From an uncultured bacterium (GTDB lineage Bacteria; Verrucomicrobiota; Kiritimatiellia; RFP12; UBA1067), in NCBI GenBank assembly GCA_902799955.1, contig CADCCQ010000007.1, forward strand, positions 39,638-103,637: DNA of 64,000 nucleotides. The letters are read 5' to 3'. Shown here in pieces: positions 16,883-25,028 of this stretch. Positions within the stretch are counted from its first letter, which is position 1. Every line of letters begins with the position of its first letter. Below the pieces are notes generated by a model that was not told the DNA's origin, did no database searches, and saw only the letters and a program-made list of their open reading frames with translations. The position numbers were made by a program, and so were the translations under genes.

Positions 16883-18238
16883 TCACATCTTCGCGCAGTC
16901 AAGCCTTTCCCCTGGCTTTAGCTGCGCGAGGTTGCCCATGAATCCCCATTCGGTGAGGGGCGCGGCCATTTCGAACCCGCTCCTCGTCTTCGCGCCGCCA
17001 AGGCAGCGGTCGATGTACTCGTGGTAGTGCGAAGTGGCCGGGCCGACGTACGGGAGATCGGGCGGGTTTGAGCCGTCCTTCATCACGTAGCACGGCGGGA
17101 CGCCGTAGTGGGTGGAAAGGAGCCATCCCCTCGTGCCCTCGACGACGCGGCCCTGCGACGGCAGGCGCTTCATCGGAGTGAGCGCCGCGATGTCCTGCAG
17201 GAAGGCCGGCGGGAAGAACTTCGGTGGAAGCTTCCACTCGACGTTTCCGAAGCCGTCGCACCATTCGACGGTGAACGGCTTGCCGCCGCTCGCCTTCACG
17301 CCGGGCATAGTCCATGTGACGTGCGACATCGACGGCCAGAACTGCTCGCGCTGCGCGGGCGTCCAGTCGTCCGCGGAGATTTCCGCGACGACCGACGTGG
17401 GGCGCGTCGCGCCGAGGTTTAGCCCGAGCCAGACGGGGCTCATAAGGTGGAGCCCCAGGTCGCCGAGCCACGACGTCCCGAACTCGCGCCATTTGCGCCA
17501 GGCCCCGGGATGGTATCCCGCGCCGTAGGGACGCCATTTGGCGGGGCCGAGCCAAAGCTTCCATTCAAGCGTCTTCGGCACCGGCAGCTCTGGGTTGGGC
17601 CAGAGGTAGTAGGATGGGGCCGGCTGCCCGCGCCGCGTCGAGAACAGCCACACGCGCCGCACTTCGCCGATCGTTCCCGACCTGAGCGCGGCGGCGGTCT
17701 GCCTGTCGCACTCCCATGCGGCGATCTGCGTGCCGAGCTGTGTCACGGCCTTCTTCTCGGCGGTGAGCTTCGCTATGCTCCTGCAGTCGCCGATGTCATG
17801 GCAGAGCGGCTTCTGCGCATAGACGTTCAGTCCGCGCTTCAGCGCCTCGATGATGTACTGCGCATGGGTGTGGTCGGGCGTCGAGACGTTCACGGAGTCT
17901 ATTTTGTCGCCCTCCTTCTCGAACATCTCGAAGGCGTCGCGGTAGATGCGCGCATTCGGGTAGCGTCTGTGCGCCTGTTCCAGGTAGCGCGAGTCGACGT
18001 CGCATATCGCGGTGATGTTGACGTCGCGGTGCGACGCGAGCTGCGAGAGGTCGTAGCCCGCCTGGTTGGCGCAGCCTATCGCGGCGTGCGACAGCATTTC
18101 ACTGGGCTTGCGCATCTTGAGTATCGCCGGGAACCCGCACAGCGGGGTGCCCGCCGCCGCAAGCGCCGCGACTCCGCCGCGTATGAAGGCCGCGCGGCTG
18201 ACGCAAGCCTCGTTTTCCTTTTTTCTTTTGTTGCTCAT
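16883..18238 (-). CDS. Gfo/Idh/MocA-family oxidoreductase
   Basis: A 451-aa NAD(P)-dependent sugar or inositol dehydrogenase-like protein. The N-terminus (RAAFIRGGVAALAAAGTPLC) looks like a Tat-type export signal but has only one of the two arginines. The Rossmann half shows HAAIGCANQAG and ITAICDVD, then VNVSTPDHTHAQYIIEALKR and the diagnostic QKPL (VYAQKPLCHDIGD). The GSHLMSP-like DLGLHLMSPVWLG carries the usual catalytic-region His. AAGGAAG precedes the start. With the downstream DUF1080 gene it may act on keto-glycosides; substrate unknown. Confidence 0.88.
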   Translation of the reverse strand: MSNKRKKENEACVSRAAFIRGGVAALAAAGTPLCGFPAILKMRKPSEMLSHAAIGCANQAGYDLSQLASHRDVNITAICDVDSRYLEQAHRRYPNARIYRDAFEMFEKEGDKIDSVNVSTPDHTHAQYIIEALKRGLNVYAQKPLCHDIGDCRSIAKLTAEKKAVTQLGTQIAAWECDRQTAAALRSGTIGEVRRVWLFSTRRGQPAPSYYLWPNPELPVPKTLEWKLWLGPAKWRPYGAGYHPGAWRKWREFGTSWLGDLGLHLMSPVWLGLNLGATRPTSVVAEISADDWTPAQREQFWPSMSHVTWTMPGVKASGGKPFTVEWCDGFGNVEWKLPPKFFPPAFLQDIAALTPMKRLPSQGRVVEGTRGWLLSTHYGVPPCYVMKDGSNPPDLPYVGPATSHYHEYIDRCLGGAKTRSGFEMAAPLTEWGFMGNLAQLKPGERLDCAKM

Positions 18239-18286
18239 TGTGTTTGCTTCCTTTTGTTTCTCGTTTGGATTGGTCGCCTTTGAAGG

Positions 18287-19384
18287 CTAGCAGACTCTCT
18301 CCCAGCGCATTTCAGGAACGCCTTTCCTGTGGACGTAGACGCCAAGCCCTCCGCCCGCGGCGCCGGCCATCTGCGCGAGCGCGGCGTTCATGCCGTGCCA
18401 GGCGTCGTAACGCGTGACGTCGGGGCCGCAGTCGCGCGAGACAACGGCGAGGCGTCCGGCGGCGAAGGCGGCGGTCTCCTCGACGCGCGGCCGGTAGACC
18501 ATCTTAAGCTCGTCGGGCGCGGCCGATATCCGCGGAAGGCCCTCTGCCTCGAGCGCGCGCTCAACGGCGATTTCGCCGGGGGAGACGAACGTGCTCGCGA
18601 TTACCCAGCCTTCACGCGCGGCCTTGACGAGCCTCGCGACGGAAGCCTGGACGTCGTCTCTGCGCAGCGAGCGCGAGAGGCTGACGGCGGCGATTCTGCG
18701 TTCGGGCGCGAGGAGGCCGACGTTGCCGACGGCCGACCACCACTCTTCGTCGGGGATGCGCTGCGATATGAAGGGCTCGACTACCTTCAGCGGAGGCGGG
18801 TCGCCGTGCATGAGCGACCACTTCAGCGCATTGTAGCCGATGTATGCGTCGACCTTCTCGTTGATGAAGCGCGAGCAGCAGACGTGGTCGTGGTAGTTTG
18901 GCTCCCATTCCACGGCGACGCCCGCCTCCACCGCCCAGACCCTTATCCAGCGCTTGACGTTGGTGACGAACTGCCCGACGTTTCGCAGAGGCTCGGCGTC
19001 GTCGCATGGCGCGAGCACGAGCCGCAGATGGACATGGTCTGGCATGACTATGAAGGCGACGGCGACCGCCTTCGCGCCCGGCCGCCGGTTTTCGCGCAGG
19101 ATGACCTCGACGGCGATCTTGCCGGCGGCGGAAAGCTCGACATGGTCGCCGACGACCCGCCCGAATACGCGCGGGCGGCCCTTTACCGCGAAGGTGACGA
19201 AGATTGACGCGCCGCGATTGTAGTCATAGCCGTGGAAGCGGCGGAATCTTTTGGGCCGCTTGGCATGAAGTGCCAAGCGGTCAGGTTGAGAGTTGCCTGG
19301 CCGATGGGTTGGCTGGGGGCTGTTGGCCAAGCGGTCAGGTTGAGAGCTGCCTGGCCCATGGGCGGGCTGGGGGCTGTTAATCAT
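18287..19384 (-). CDS. REP-associated tyrosine transposase (RAYT, Y1 family)
   Basis: A 365-aa protein with the Y1 HUH nuclease fold: a GASIFVTFAVKGR strand near residue 60, the metal-binding HUH motif in FIVMPDHVHLRLVL near residue 115 and candidate catalytic Tyr in EKVDAYIGYNALKWSL. The C-terminal ~150 residues are an extra domain. RAYTs process palindromic REP sequences, and hairpin repeats lie at its 5' end. Residues 2-37 are two 18-residue copies (NSPQP...QPDRLA) translated from a 54-bp DNA repeat, so the N-terminus is repeat-derived. The start overlaps the stop of a 32-aa ORF (ATGA) and has GAGGGAAAGG upstream. Confidence 0.85.
   Translation of the reverse strand: MINSPQPAHGPGSSQPDRLANSPQPTHRPGNSQPDRLALHAKRPKRFRRFHGYDYNRGASIFVTFAVKGRPRVFGRVVGDHVELSAAGKIAVEVILRENRRPGAKAVAVAFIVMPDHVHLRLVLAPCDDAEPLRNVGQFVTNVKRWIRVWAVEAGVAVEWEPNYHDHVCCSRFINEKVDAYIGYNALKWSLMHGDPPPLKVVEPFISQRIPDEEWWSAVGNVGLLAPERRIAAVSLSRSLRRDDVQASVARLVKAAREGWVIASTFVSPGEIAVERALEAEGLPRISAAPDELKMVYRPRVEETAAFAAGRLAVVSRDCGPDVTRYDAWHGMNAALAQMAGAAGGGLGVYVHRKGVPEMRWERVC
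19256..19378. repeat. Hairpin and 54-bp tandem repeat within the RAYT 5' coding end
   Basis: A perfect 10-bp inverted repeat CCGCTTGGCA / TGCCAAGCGG with 5-base loop TGAAG lies at 19256-19280. Two near-identical units, 19272-19324 and 19326-19378, have a 54-bp period; being a multiple of three, they keep the RAYT frame open. The second unit also holds the palindrome GCCCATGGGC (19354-19363). Confidence 0.8.
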
Positions 19385-19550
19385 TTATTTACCTTTCCCT
19401 CTTTTTTGCCCGTGGCGTCAACCTGCCGGGCATGGCCCTCCCGGCCATGCCGTTTGGCGGGCTGGGGGTTGTTAATCATTTATTTACCTTTCCCCTCTTT
19501 TTTGCCCTGGGCGTCAACCTGCCGGGCATGGCCCTCCCGGCCATGCCCAT
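19361..19550. repeat. 95-bp direct repeat carrying a REP-like palindrome and a ribosome site
   Basis: Two copies (from 19361 and from 19456) are nearly identical. Each contains an inverted repeat GGGCATGGCC / GGCCATGCC(C) with loop CTCCC (19428-19451 and 19524-19548). On the minus strand each also contains a GAGGG(G)AAAGG ribosome site followed by ATG. The first copy supplies the RAYT start; the second supplies the start of the preceding 32-aa ORF. Confidence 0.8.
19381..19479 (-). CDS. Repeat-derived 32-aa ORF coupled to the RAYT
   Basis: The sequence starts MINNPQPAKRHGREGHARQV and ends EGKVNK; its TGA overlaps the RAYT ATG (ATGA), and its ATG directly follows the TAA of the 48-aa ORF upstream. 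It is read across the 95-bp repeat, and HGREGHARQV comes from the palindrome. It is more likely a translation-coupling leader than a functional protein. Confidence 0.35.
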   Translation of the reverse strand: MINNPQPAKRHGREGHARQVDATGKKEGKVNK

Positions 19551-19626
19551 AAACCTTGATCAGCCTTTCAAGCCGCTTTATCTCGGCAAGCCGGCCCTCG
19601 CGCCGCTCATAGTCACCGTCCGCCAT
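19480..19626 (-). CDS. 48-aa ORF downstream of the GH106 gene
   Basis: The ATG lies 6 bases after the GH106 stop. The first half (MADGDYERREGRLAEIKRLE) is an ordinary charged helix, while the second half is read through the REP-like palindrome (HGREGHARQV) and ends in Lys/Gly. It could be the stump of a small gene truncated by repeat insertion. Translation is plausible but unproven. Confidence 0.35.
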   Translation of the reverse strand: MADGDYERREGRLAEIKRLERLIKVYGHGREGHARQVDAQGKKEGKGK

Positions 19627-19632
19627 GGCGCT

Positions 19633-22600
19633 TCATTTCGCGCCCAGGACCAGGATCTTCACCGGGCCGATCAGGCCCGAGTCGTGAAGGGCGCTGCCTT
19701 TCTTCGGCCCGGCGATCGTCCACGTGCGGCGCTTCGCCTCGGGCTGTCCGGCGTCGAAGACGAGGCGGTTGTACCACGTGTCGGTGACGGTGACCTTGAG
19801 CGTGTTCTTCCCGGGCTTCACAACGCCCGCGACGTTGACGCGGTATGGTCTGCTCCAGAGGTCGCCGAAGTCCTTGCCGTTTACCTCAACCTTCGCCAGC
19901 GACTCGACCCGGCCGAGGTCGAGCATCACGAAGGAGTTGCCGTCGACGTTCTCCAGCGTGAAGTCGATGGTATATTCCGCCGTGCCGGAGAACGCCTTCG
20001 CCTCCGGGGTCACGCCGAGTTCCCTCCATGGCTTCAGCGCGTCGATCTTCATCTCGCGCGGCATGCCCCAGCCCTCGGGGAACGCCACGCGCCAGGGGCC
20101 GGCGAGCGTCGTCGTGACGGCGGAGATCGCGATGTCCTCCGACGCGCCGTCGACGCGGGTGATTCTGTAGTCGCCGCCCTCGAACGGGACGAGGCGTCCG
20201 TCGCCGGCGTCGTACGACAGGGCAGGGGGCTCCACTTGCGGCAGAGTCACGGTCCCGCCCTCTCCCGCGGAGAGTGAGACCACCTTGCCGTCGAACGTGC
20301 GTATCTTCGCGGAGAACACCTTCGGCGTCTGGTAGGCGGGGTCGCATTCCGCCCAGGCGTTGTTCACGGTGATCCGCGCCACGCGCCTGTCGAGGTCCTT
20401 CTGGAGGTTTTTGCTAACGTCGGCCCAGCAGCCGGGCGTCTCGAGGTCTCCGTAGCGCGCCTCGATGACCTTGCAGACCTCCTTGGGCTTCGCTATGCCG
20501 TCCGGGCCTGCAGAGAGAATCACCTTGCCTTCCTTCTCCACGCGCGCGATGGTGCGCGGGTCGAGCTTCTCGCCGCGCTTGAACACGACGAAGCAGCCCT
20601 GGTGCGGGTCAAGCGAAAGAACGACCCACGTGCGGCCGTCCTTCACGGACGCATACGTCGCCTTCTCCGAGCGCCCGGTCTCCGGGTGCCAGATTTCGAC
20701 ATCGCCGTCGCAGCGGAAGCCGACGGCGCCGGAGACCCCCACGCCCTGCCTTGCGGGCGAGACGAAGTACCAGTCCGCGTCGTCCGAGCGGCGGTGGTTC
20801 CAGACGACGCCCTCCGCGACGAGATCCTTCGCGATCTTCTCGGCGGCGAGCACGGACTCAAGCGAACGCCCGACGTAGATGTTCCTGGACGCCTTCATCG
20901 CCGCGAGCGCCTTGTCGAAGCGCGCCTGCATCGCCGCGCCGCCGCGCATCGTCGAGATGCCTTCGGGTAGCGCCGCGAACGCGGCCTTGGCGCCTTTCTG
21001 CACGCCTTCGAGGATCTTCTCCATCGTCTCGGGCATCATGCGCTTCGACTCGGGGACCCAGAGGAGGCGGTACGCGATGCCGTCAGGCGTCGTCCATTCG
21101 CCCTTGTCGTTCACGGAGATGCGCGTCAAAAGCGCGTCGGGGTTGCAATAGTCGAACTTGTAGCCTGCGGGGAACGGGGCGTTCTCGTCCGGCTTGTGGT
21201 CCCAATCGTCGCCGAGGTACCAGAGGACGTCATTCGCGGGCTTGCCGGCCTCGAGCATCGCCTGGCAGCGCGCGAGGTAGGCCGTGAAGTCGGGCATGAA
21301 CTTCCACCACGTCTGTCCGCGCAGGAACGGCGCGGGTTGTGCGTGTAGGTGTGGAACACCATGTGCGAGACGCCGCGCGCGATATGGAGGTTCGCGACGT
21401 ACTTGAGGTCGCGGAGCTTCTCGTCCCACGTGAGCTGGAACGAGGTGAGCGCCTCGGCGGCCACGCTCTTCTTGCCGTACAGGTGAGCGGCGGAGACGCA
21501 TGGATAGACGGGCTTGAAGTTGTGGTCGCCCACGTAGCCGTGCTGGCGCGGCTGCCAGAACTCGCACATCGGGATGTCCGCGTACTTGTAGAACCGCATC
21601 ACGTCGCCGGGGATGACGTCGCCGAACGCCGTCTCGAAGGTGATGTCCATGCCGCGGTCGTGGCAGCGCTTCGCCATCTGCGCGTAGAAGTTGTCGGCAA
21701 TGAGGTCGCCGATGAAACCGCGCCAGTCGTTGAGGAAGCGCGCGGACGCCTCGGGGCTGTCGACGACGTACCCGAAGATCGCGGGCATCCACGTGAGGAG
21801 GTCGTAACCGAGGCGCTCGCGGAACACCTTGTCGAGGCCGGGCGTCCATGTCTGGCGGCTGCACTCCCAGCTGTCCATGAGCATACGTGCCATCTTGCCC
21901 TTGACGGGGCCGCCTTCGCCGGAGAGGCGGCCGATGTAGTTGTCGAACTGGACGTCCGCGCCCTTCGTCGAGAGCTTGTCGCACTCGAATCCCGTGCCCT
22001 CCTTTGGCGCGGGGCCGTTCCGGCGCATCGTGTTGACGTGCCCCACGCGGATGACCGCCCACTTGCCGGCGGGGGCGTCCCACGCGAAAGTGCCGTCCGG
22101 CTTCATGAACTTCGAGACGTCGAGCACTTCGGCGGACTTCACCCACGCCGCCGCGCTCTGCTTCGCGGGCGGGTTGCGCATCAGGCGTCGGAGCGTCCAC
22201 CCGGCCTGCGCCTCCCAGTCGTCGTTGCGGGCGGAGCTGAAGAGGTGGATTTTGCCGAGCTTGATCGAGTGGCTACGCGGCTTGAACGTGAGCTTCACCT
22301 GCTTCGTCGTCGTCTCGTCGCAGGCGTAGGTGACGGGCCTGTCGTCCTGCCAGTTCGCCTGCGGAATCTCGCGCGTGAAGAGCGTCTTGCCGTTCGCCTC
22401 GCAGACGACGGTCGTATCGGGGGGTTGTAGCAGAAGCCGTGTCCGAGGCTGTTGACCGACGGCAGTTCCACCGTGCGGATCGTTACCGGCTCCGCGAAGT
22501 CGAACGTGATCGTGGCCGTCACGCCGCCGTCGATCAGGACGGTCGTTTTCTTCTCCTGCCAGGCGTCCCAGTCCGCCTTGACGTTGCTCGTGACCTTAGC

Positions 22601-23152
22601 GGGCTTGAGCACACGGTTCCACTCGCCCGCCGTGGCGGGGAACGCGAGCACGACGACGTCGTGGTAGTCCTTCGGGTTGGGGGCGGACGGCGCGAGCGTC
22701 GGGAGCTTCACCTCGACGCGCTTCCCGCCCTCGACGTCGGTGCGCCCCCAGATGAGGTGGCGCATGGCGTTCTCCGGCTTGATCCACGGGCCGCCGCTCA
22801 TCGCCCAGCCGGGGCAGTTCTGCATCGTGAACGTGAGGCCGAGACGTTTGCACTCGTCCGCGACGAAGCCCACGAGGCCGTCCCACGGCGCGCTGAGGCA
22901 CGTGATCTGCGGCTCGACGCCGGGCCATTTGCCGCCGAACTGTCCGTGGAAGAGGTGGATGCCGCTGATGCCGGCGCCCTTGATCGCCTCGAGGTCGGCG
23001 GTGATGCCTGGCTTCGCGACGTTGCCTCCTATGAAGTGGAACCAGGTCTCCGGCCTGTTTGCGTTCGACGGGGACTCGAACTCCCCGACTGGCAGGCCCC
23101 CTGCGAATGCGGTCGTTGCAACTACCGTTGCGGCGGCGAGAATGCTTTTCAT
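19633..23152 (-). pseudogene. GH106-type alpha-L-rhamnosidase-like gene with two frameshifts
   Basis: Three consecutive frames together give a ~1170-aa secreted GH106-like protein. The start at 23152 (MKSILAAATVVATTAFAGGL) is a signal peptide with AAGGAAAGGAAG upstream. The N-terminal TIM-barrel part has ETWFHFIGGNVAKPGI and ISGIHLFHGQFGGKWPG, the middle has DWEAQAGWTLRRLMRNPPAK and DITFETAFGDVIPGD, and the C-terminal beta-sandwich has AEYTIDFTLENVDGNSFVML. The frame is lost by one missing base in a six-C run (plus-strand 22419-22424) and again near 21333-21336. Both need only one added base, so assembly error and true decay are both possible. Confidence 0.8.
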
Positions 23153-23195
23153 TTTGCTTCCTTTCCTTCTGTTGTTGATTCCTCCGACTGTTAAT

Positions 23196-23224
23196 ATTCT
23201 ACAGTAAAAACATTTTCCTTTCAA
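23196..23224 (-). promoter_or_regulatory. Sigma-70-type promoter for the GH106-type gene
   Basis: Minus strand: TTGAAA (23224-23219), a 17-base spacer and TAGAAT (23201-23196), ~43 bases upstream of the ATG at 23152. It is divergent from, and back to back with, the oadA promoter. Confidence 0.7.
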
Positions 23225-23229
23225 CCTTC

Positions 23230-23257
23230 ATTTTCAATTTCCCATTTTCAATTTCCG
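23230..23257. repeat. Heptamer repeat array between divergent genes
   Basis: Four 7-mers in a row: ATTTTCA, ATTTCCC, ATTTTCA, ATTTCCG. They fill the space between the divergent GH106 and oadA promoters and overlap the position expected for the oadA -35 box. Confidence 0.65.
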
Positions 23258-23265
23258 TTTTGTTG

Positions 23266-23274
23266 TGATATAAT
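23266..23274 (+). promoter_or_regulatory. Extended -10 promoter abutting the oadA start
   Basis: TGA-TATAAT at 23266-23274 ends 5 bases before ATG 23280 and 8 before ATG 23283, so transcription should begin at the start codon itself (leaderless). No Shine-Dalgarno is possible for these starts. Confidence 0.6.
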
Positions 23275-23279
23275 ATGCG

Positions 23280-24992
23280 ATGATGAAACAGAATGCAAAC
23301 AAGAGAATGCGCATAACCGACACGACCCTGCGCGACGCGCACCAGTCGCTGTGGGCCACGCGTATGCGCACGGACGACATACTGAAGATCGCCTCCGAGA
23401 TAGACGAGGCGGGGTACTATTCGCTCGAGTGCTGGGGCGGCGCGACGTTCGACGTGTGCATGCGCTTCCTCAGGGAGAATCCGTGGGAGCGGCTTCGCCA
23501 GATAAAGAAGGCGTGTCCGAAGACCCCGCTCCAGATGCTTCTCAGGGGGCAGAACATCCTCGGCTACAGGCACTATCCCGACGACGTGGTGGACAGGTTC
23601 GTCGCGCTCGCGTGCGAGAACGGGATGGACATCTTCCGGGTGTTCGACGCGCTGAACGACCCGCGCAACCTCGAACAGGCGATCAAGTCCGTCAAGAAGT
23701 ACGGCGGACACGCGCAGGGGACGATATGCTACACGACGTCGCCGGTTCACACCGTCGAGGCGTACGTGAAGCTCGCCAAGGAGCAGGAGGCGATGGGCGT
23801 CGACTCGCTCGCCATCAAGGACATGGCGGGGATCCTCACGCCCGGCGCGGCGCGCGAGCTGGTCGCGGCGCTCAGGAAGGCGCTTCCGAAGATGCCGATC
23901 CAGGTGCACTCGCACATGACGAGCGGCATGGCCGCGGCGATGTACATGGCAGCGGCGGAGGCCGGCGCGGGCTGCCTCGACTGCGCGATCTCGACGATGA
24001 GCTCCTTCTCCAGCCAGCCGCCGACGGAGTCCGTCGTGTCGATCCTGGAGTCGGAGGGCTTCGACACCGGCCTGGACAAGGCACGTCTCGCGAAGATCAA
24101 CGCATATTTCAGGGAGCTCAAGCGGAAACGCCAGCCGGCGTCGTCCGCCAGGGTGGAGCCGGTGGACGCCGGGGTGCTGGTGCACGCTATTCCCGGCGGC
24201 ATGATCTCGAACCTGCGCTCGCAGCTTGCGCAGCAGGACGCGCTCGACCGCCTGGACGAGGTCCTCGCGGAGCTTCCGAAGGTGCGCGCCGACATGGGCT
24301 ATCCCCCGCTGGTGACGCCGACGTCGCAGATCGTCGGCGTGCAGGCGGTGATGAACGTCCTCTCCGGGAAGAGGTACTCGCTCGTTCCCGAGGAGACGAA
24401 GAGGTACTCGGCGGGCTACTACGGGCGCACGCCGGCGCCGATGGACCCGAAGCTCAGGAAGAGGCTGTGCGGCGGCATGAAGCCGATAGACTGCCGTCCG
24501 GCGGATCTCCTGAAGCCCGGCCTCGCGGCGGCGGCGGCCGCGCTGCCGCCAAACACGATACAGGCCGAGGAGGACATCCTCTCCTACGCGCTGTTCCCGG
24601 AGGTCGCGCTCGGCTACTTCAAGTGGCGCAAGGAGGGCGGCCCGATCCCGGCGGACGAGGAGGAGAAGAGCCAGGTTTCGCCTTCACCTTCACCCTCCTC
24701 TTCACCTTCACCTTCTTCACCTTCACCTTCTTCATCTTCCTCTGCGCCTTCGATCCCCGAGGGCACACCGGTGCCGTCGCCGCTGAACGGGACGTTCTAC
24801 CGCAGCGACGCGCCCGGGAAGCCGCCGGTGGCGGCGGACGGCGCGACGGTGAAGGCGGGCGACGCGATATGCGTCGTCGAGGCGATGAAGCTGTTCAATC
24901 CGATAAAGGCGCCATCCGGCGGCAAGGTTGTGTTTGTCGTGGAGCACGGACGCCAGGTGACGAAGGGGCAGGTTGTGGCTGTGATTCAGTGA
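23280..24992 (+). CDS. oadA: Biotin-dependent decarboxylase/carboxylase alpha subunit (OadA/PycB type)
   Basis: A 570-aa carboxyltransferase plus biotinyl protein. Residues about 8-290 form the HMGL-like TIM barrel (RITDTTLRDAHQSLWATRM, MLLRGQNILGYRHY, metal His pair in VHSHMTSG). A conserved PYC/OADA domain follows (VLVHAIPGGMISNLRSQL). A Ser/Pro linker read from a TTCACC repeat (about 465-490) leads to the biotinyl domain with EAMKLFN, whose Lys carries biotin. Family members decarboxylate oxaloacetate or act as pyruvate carboxylase subunit B. The beta subunit is not in the window. The start is 23280/23283 if leaderless; MRITDTTL at 23307 is the alternative. Confidence 0.9.
   Translation: MMKQNANKRMRITDTTLRDAHQSLWATRMRTDDILKIASEIDEAGYYSLECWGGATFDVCMRFLRENPWERLRQIKKACPKTPLQMLLRGQNILGYRHYPDDVVDRFVALACENGMDIFRVFDALNDPRNLEQAIKSVKKYGGHAQGTICYTTSPVHTVEAYVKLAKEQEAMGVDSLAIKDMAGILTPGAARELVAALRKALPKMPIQVHSHMTSGMAAAMYMAAAEAGAGCLDCAISTMSSFSSQPPTESVVSILESEGFDTGLDKARLAKINAYFRELKRKRQPASSARVEPVDAGVLVHAIPGGMISNLRSQLAQQDALDRLDEVLAELPKVRADMGYPPLVTPTSQIVGVQAVMNVLSGKRYSLVPEETKRYSAGYYGRTPAPMDPKLRKRLCGGMKPIDCRPADLLKPGLAAAAAALPPNTIQAEEDILSYALFPEVALGYFKWRKEGGPIPADEEEKSQVSPSPSPSSSPSPSSPSPSSSSSAPSIPEGTPVPSPLNGTFYRSDAPGKPPVAADGATVKAGDAICVVEAMKLFNPIKAPSGGKVVFVVEHGRQVTKGQVVAVIQ
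24681..24740. repeat. TTCACC-type hexamer array in the oadA linker
   Basis: An imperfect tandem array of CCTTCA/TTCACC units encodes the Ser-Pro linker between the carboxyltransferase and biotinyl domains. The six-base period keeps the frame. Confidence 0.75.
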
Positions 24993-25028
24993 GCCGGGCC
25001 GGGCGCCCGGGGAAATGGAGTGACGTAG

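Noticed and set aside
16883..18238. Confident Tat export of the Gfo/Idh protein
   Set aside because: The N-terminus resembles a Tat signal but has a single Arg at the key position, so export is left open.
19256..19550. CRISPR array
   Set aside because: Units are 54 and 95 bp direct repeats with only two copies each, no unique spacers, and no cas genes nearby; they are RAYT-linked repeats.
22415..22430. Programmed ribosomal frameshift in the GH106-type gene
   Set aside because: A six-C run alone is not a good slippery site, no stimulatory structure is seen, and a second frameshift ~1.1 kb away makes indels more likely.
24681..24740. Frameshift or mis-assembly in oadA at the low-complexity tract
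   Set aside because: The hexamer array keeps the frame and links two intact domains, as Ser/Pro linkers normally do in biotin proteins.
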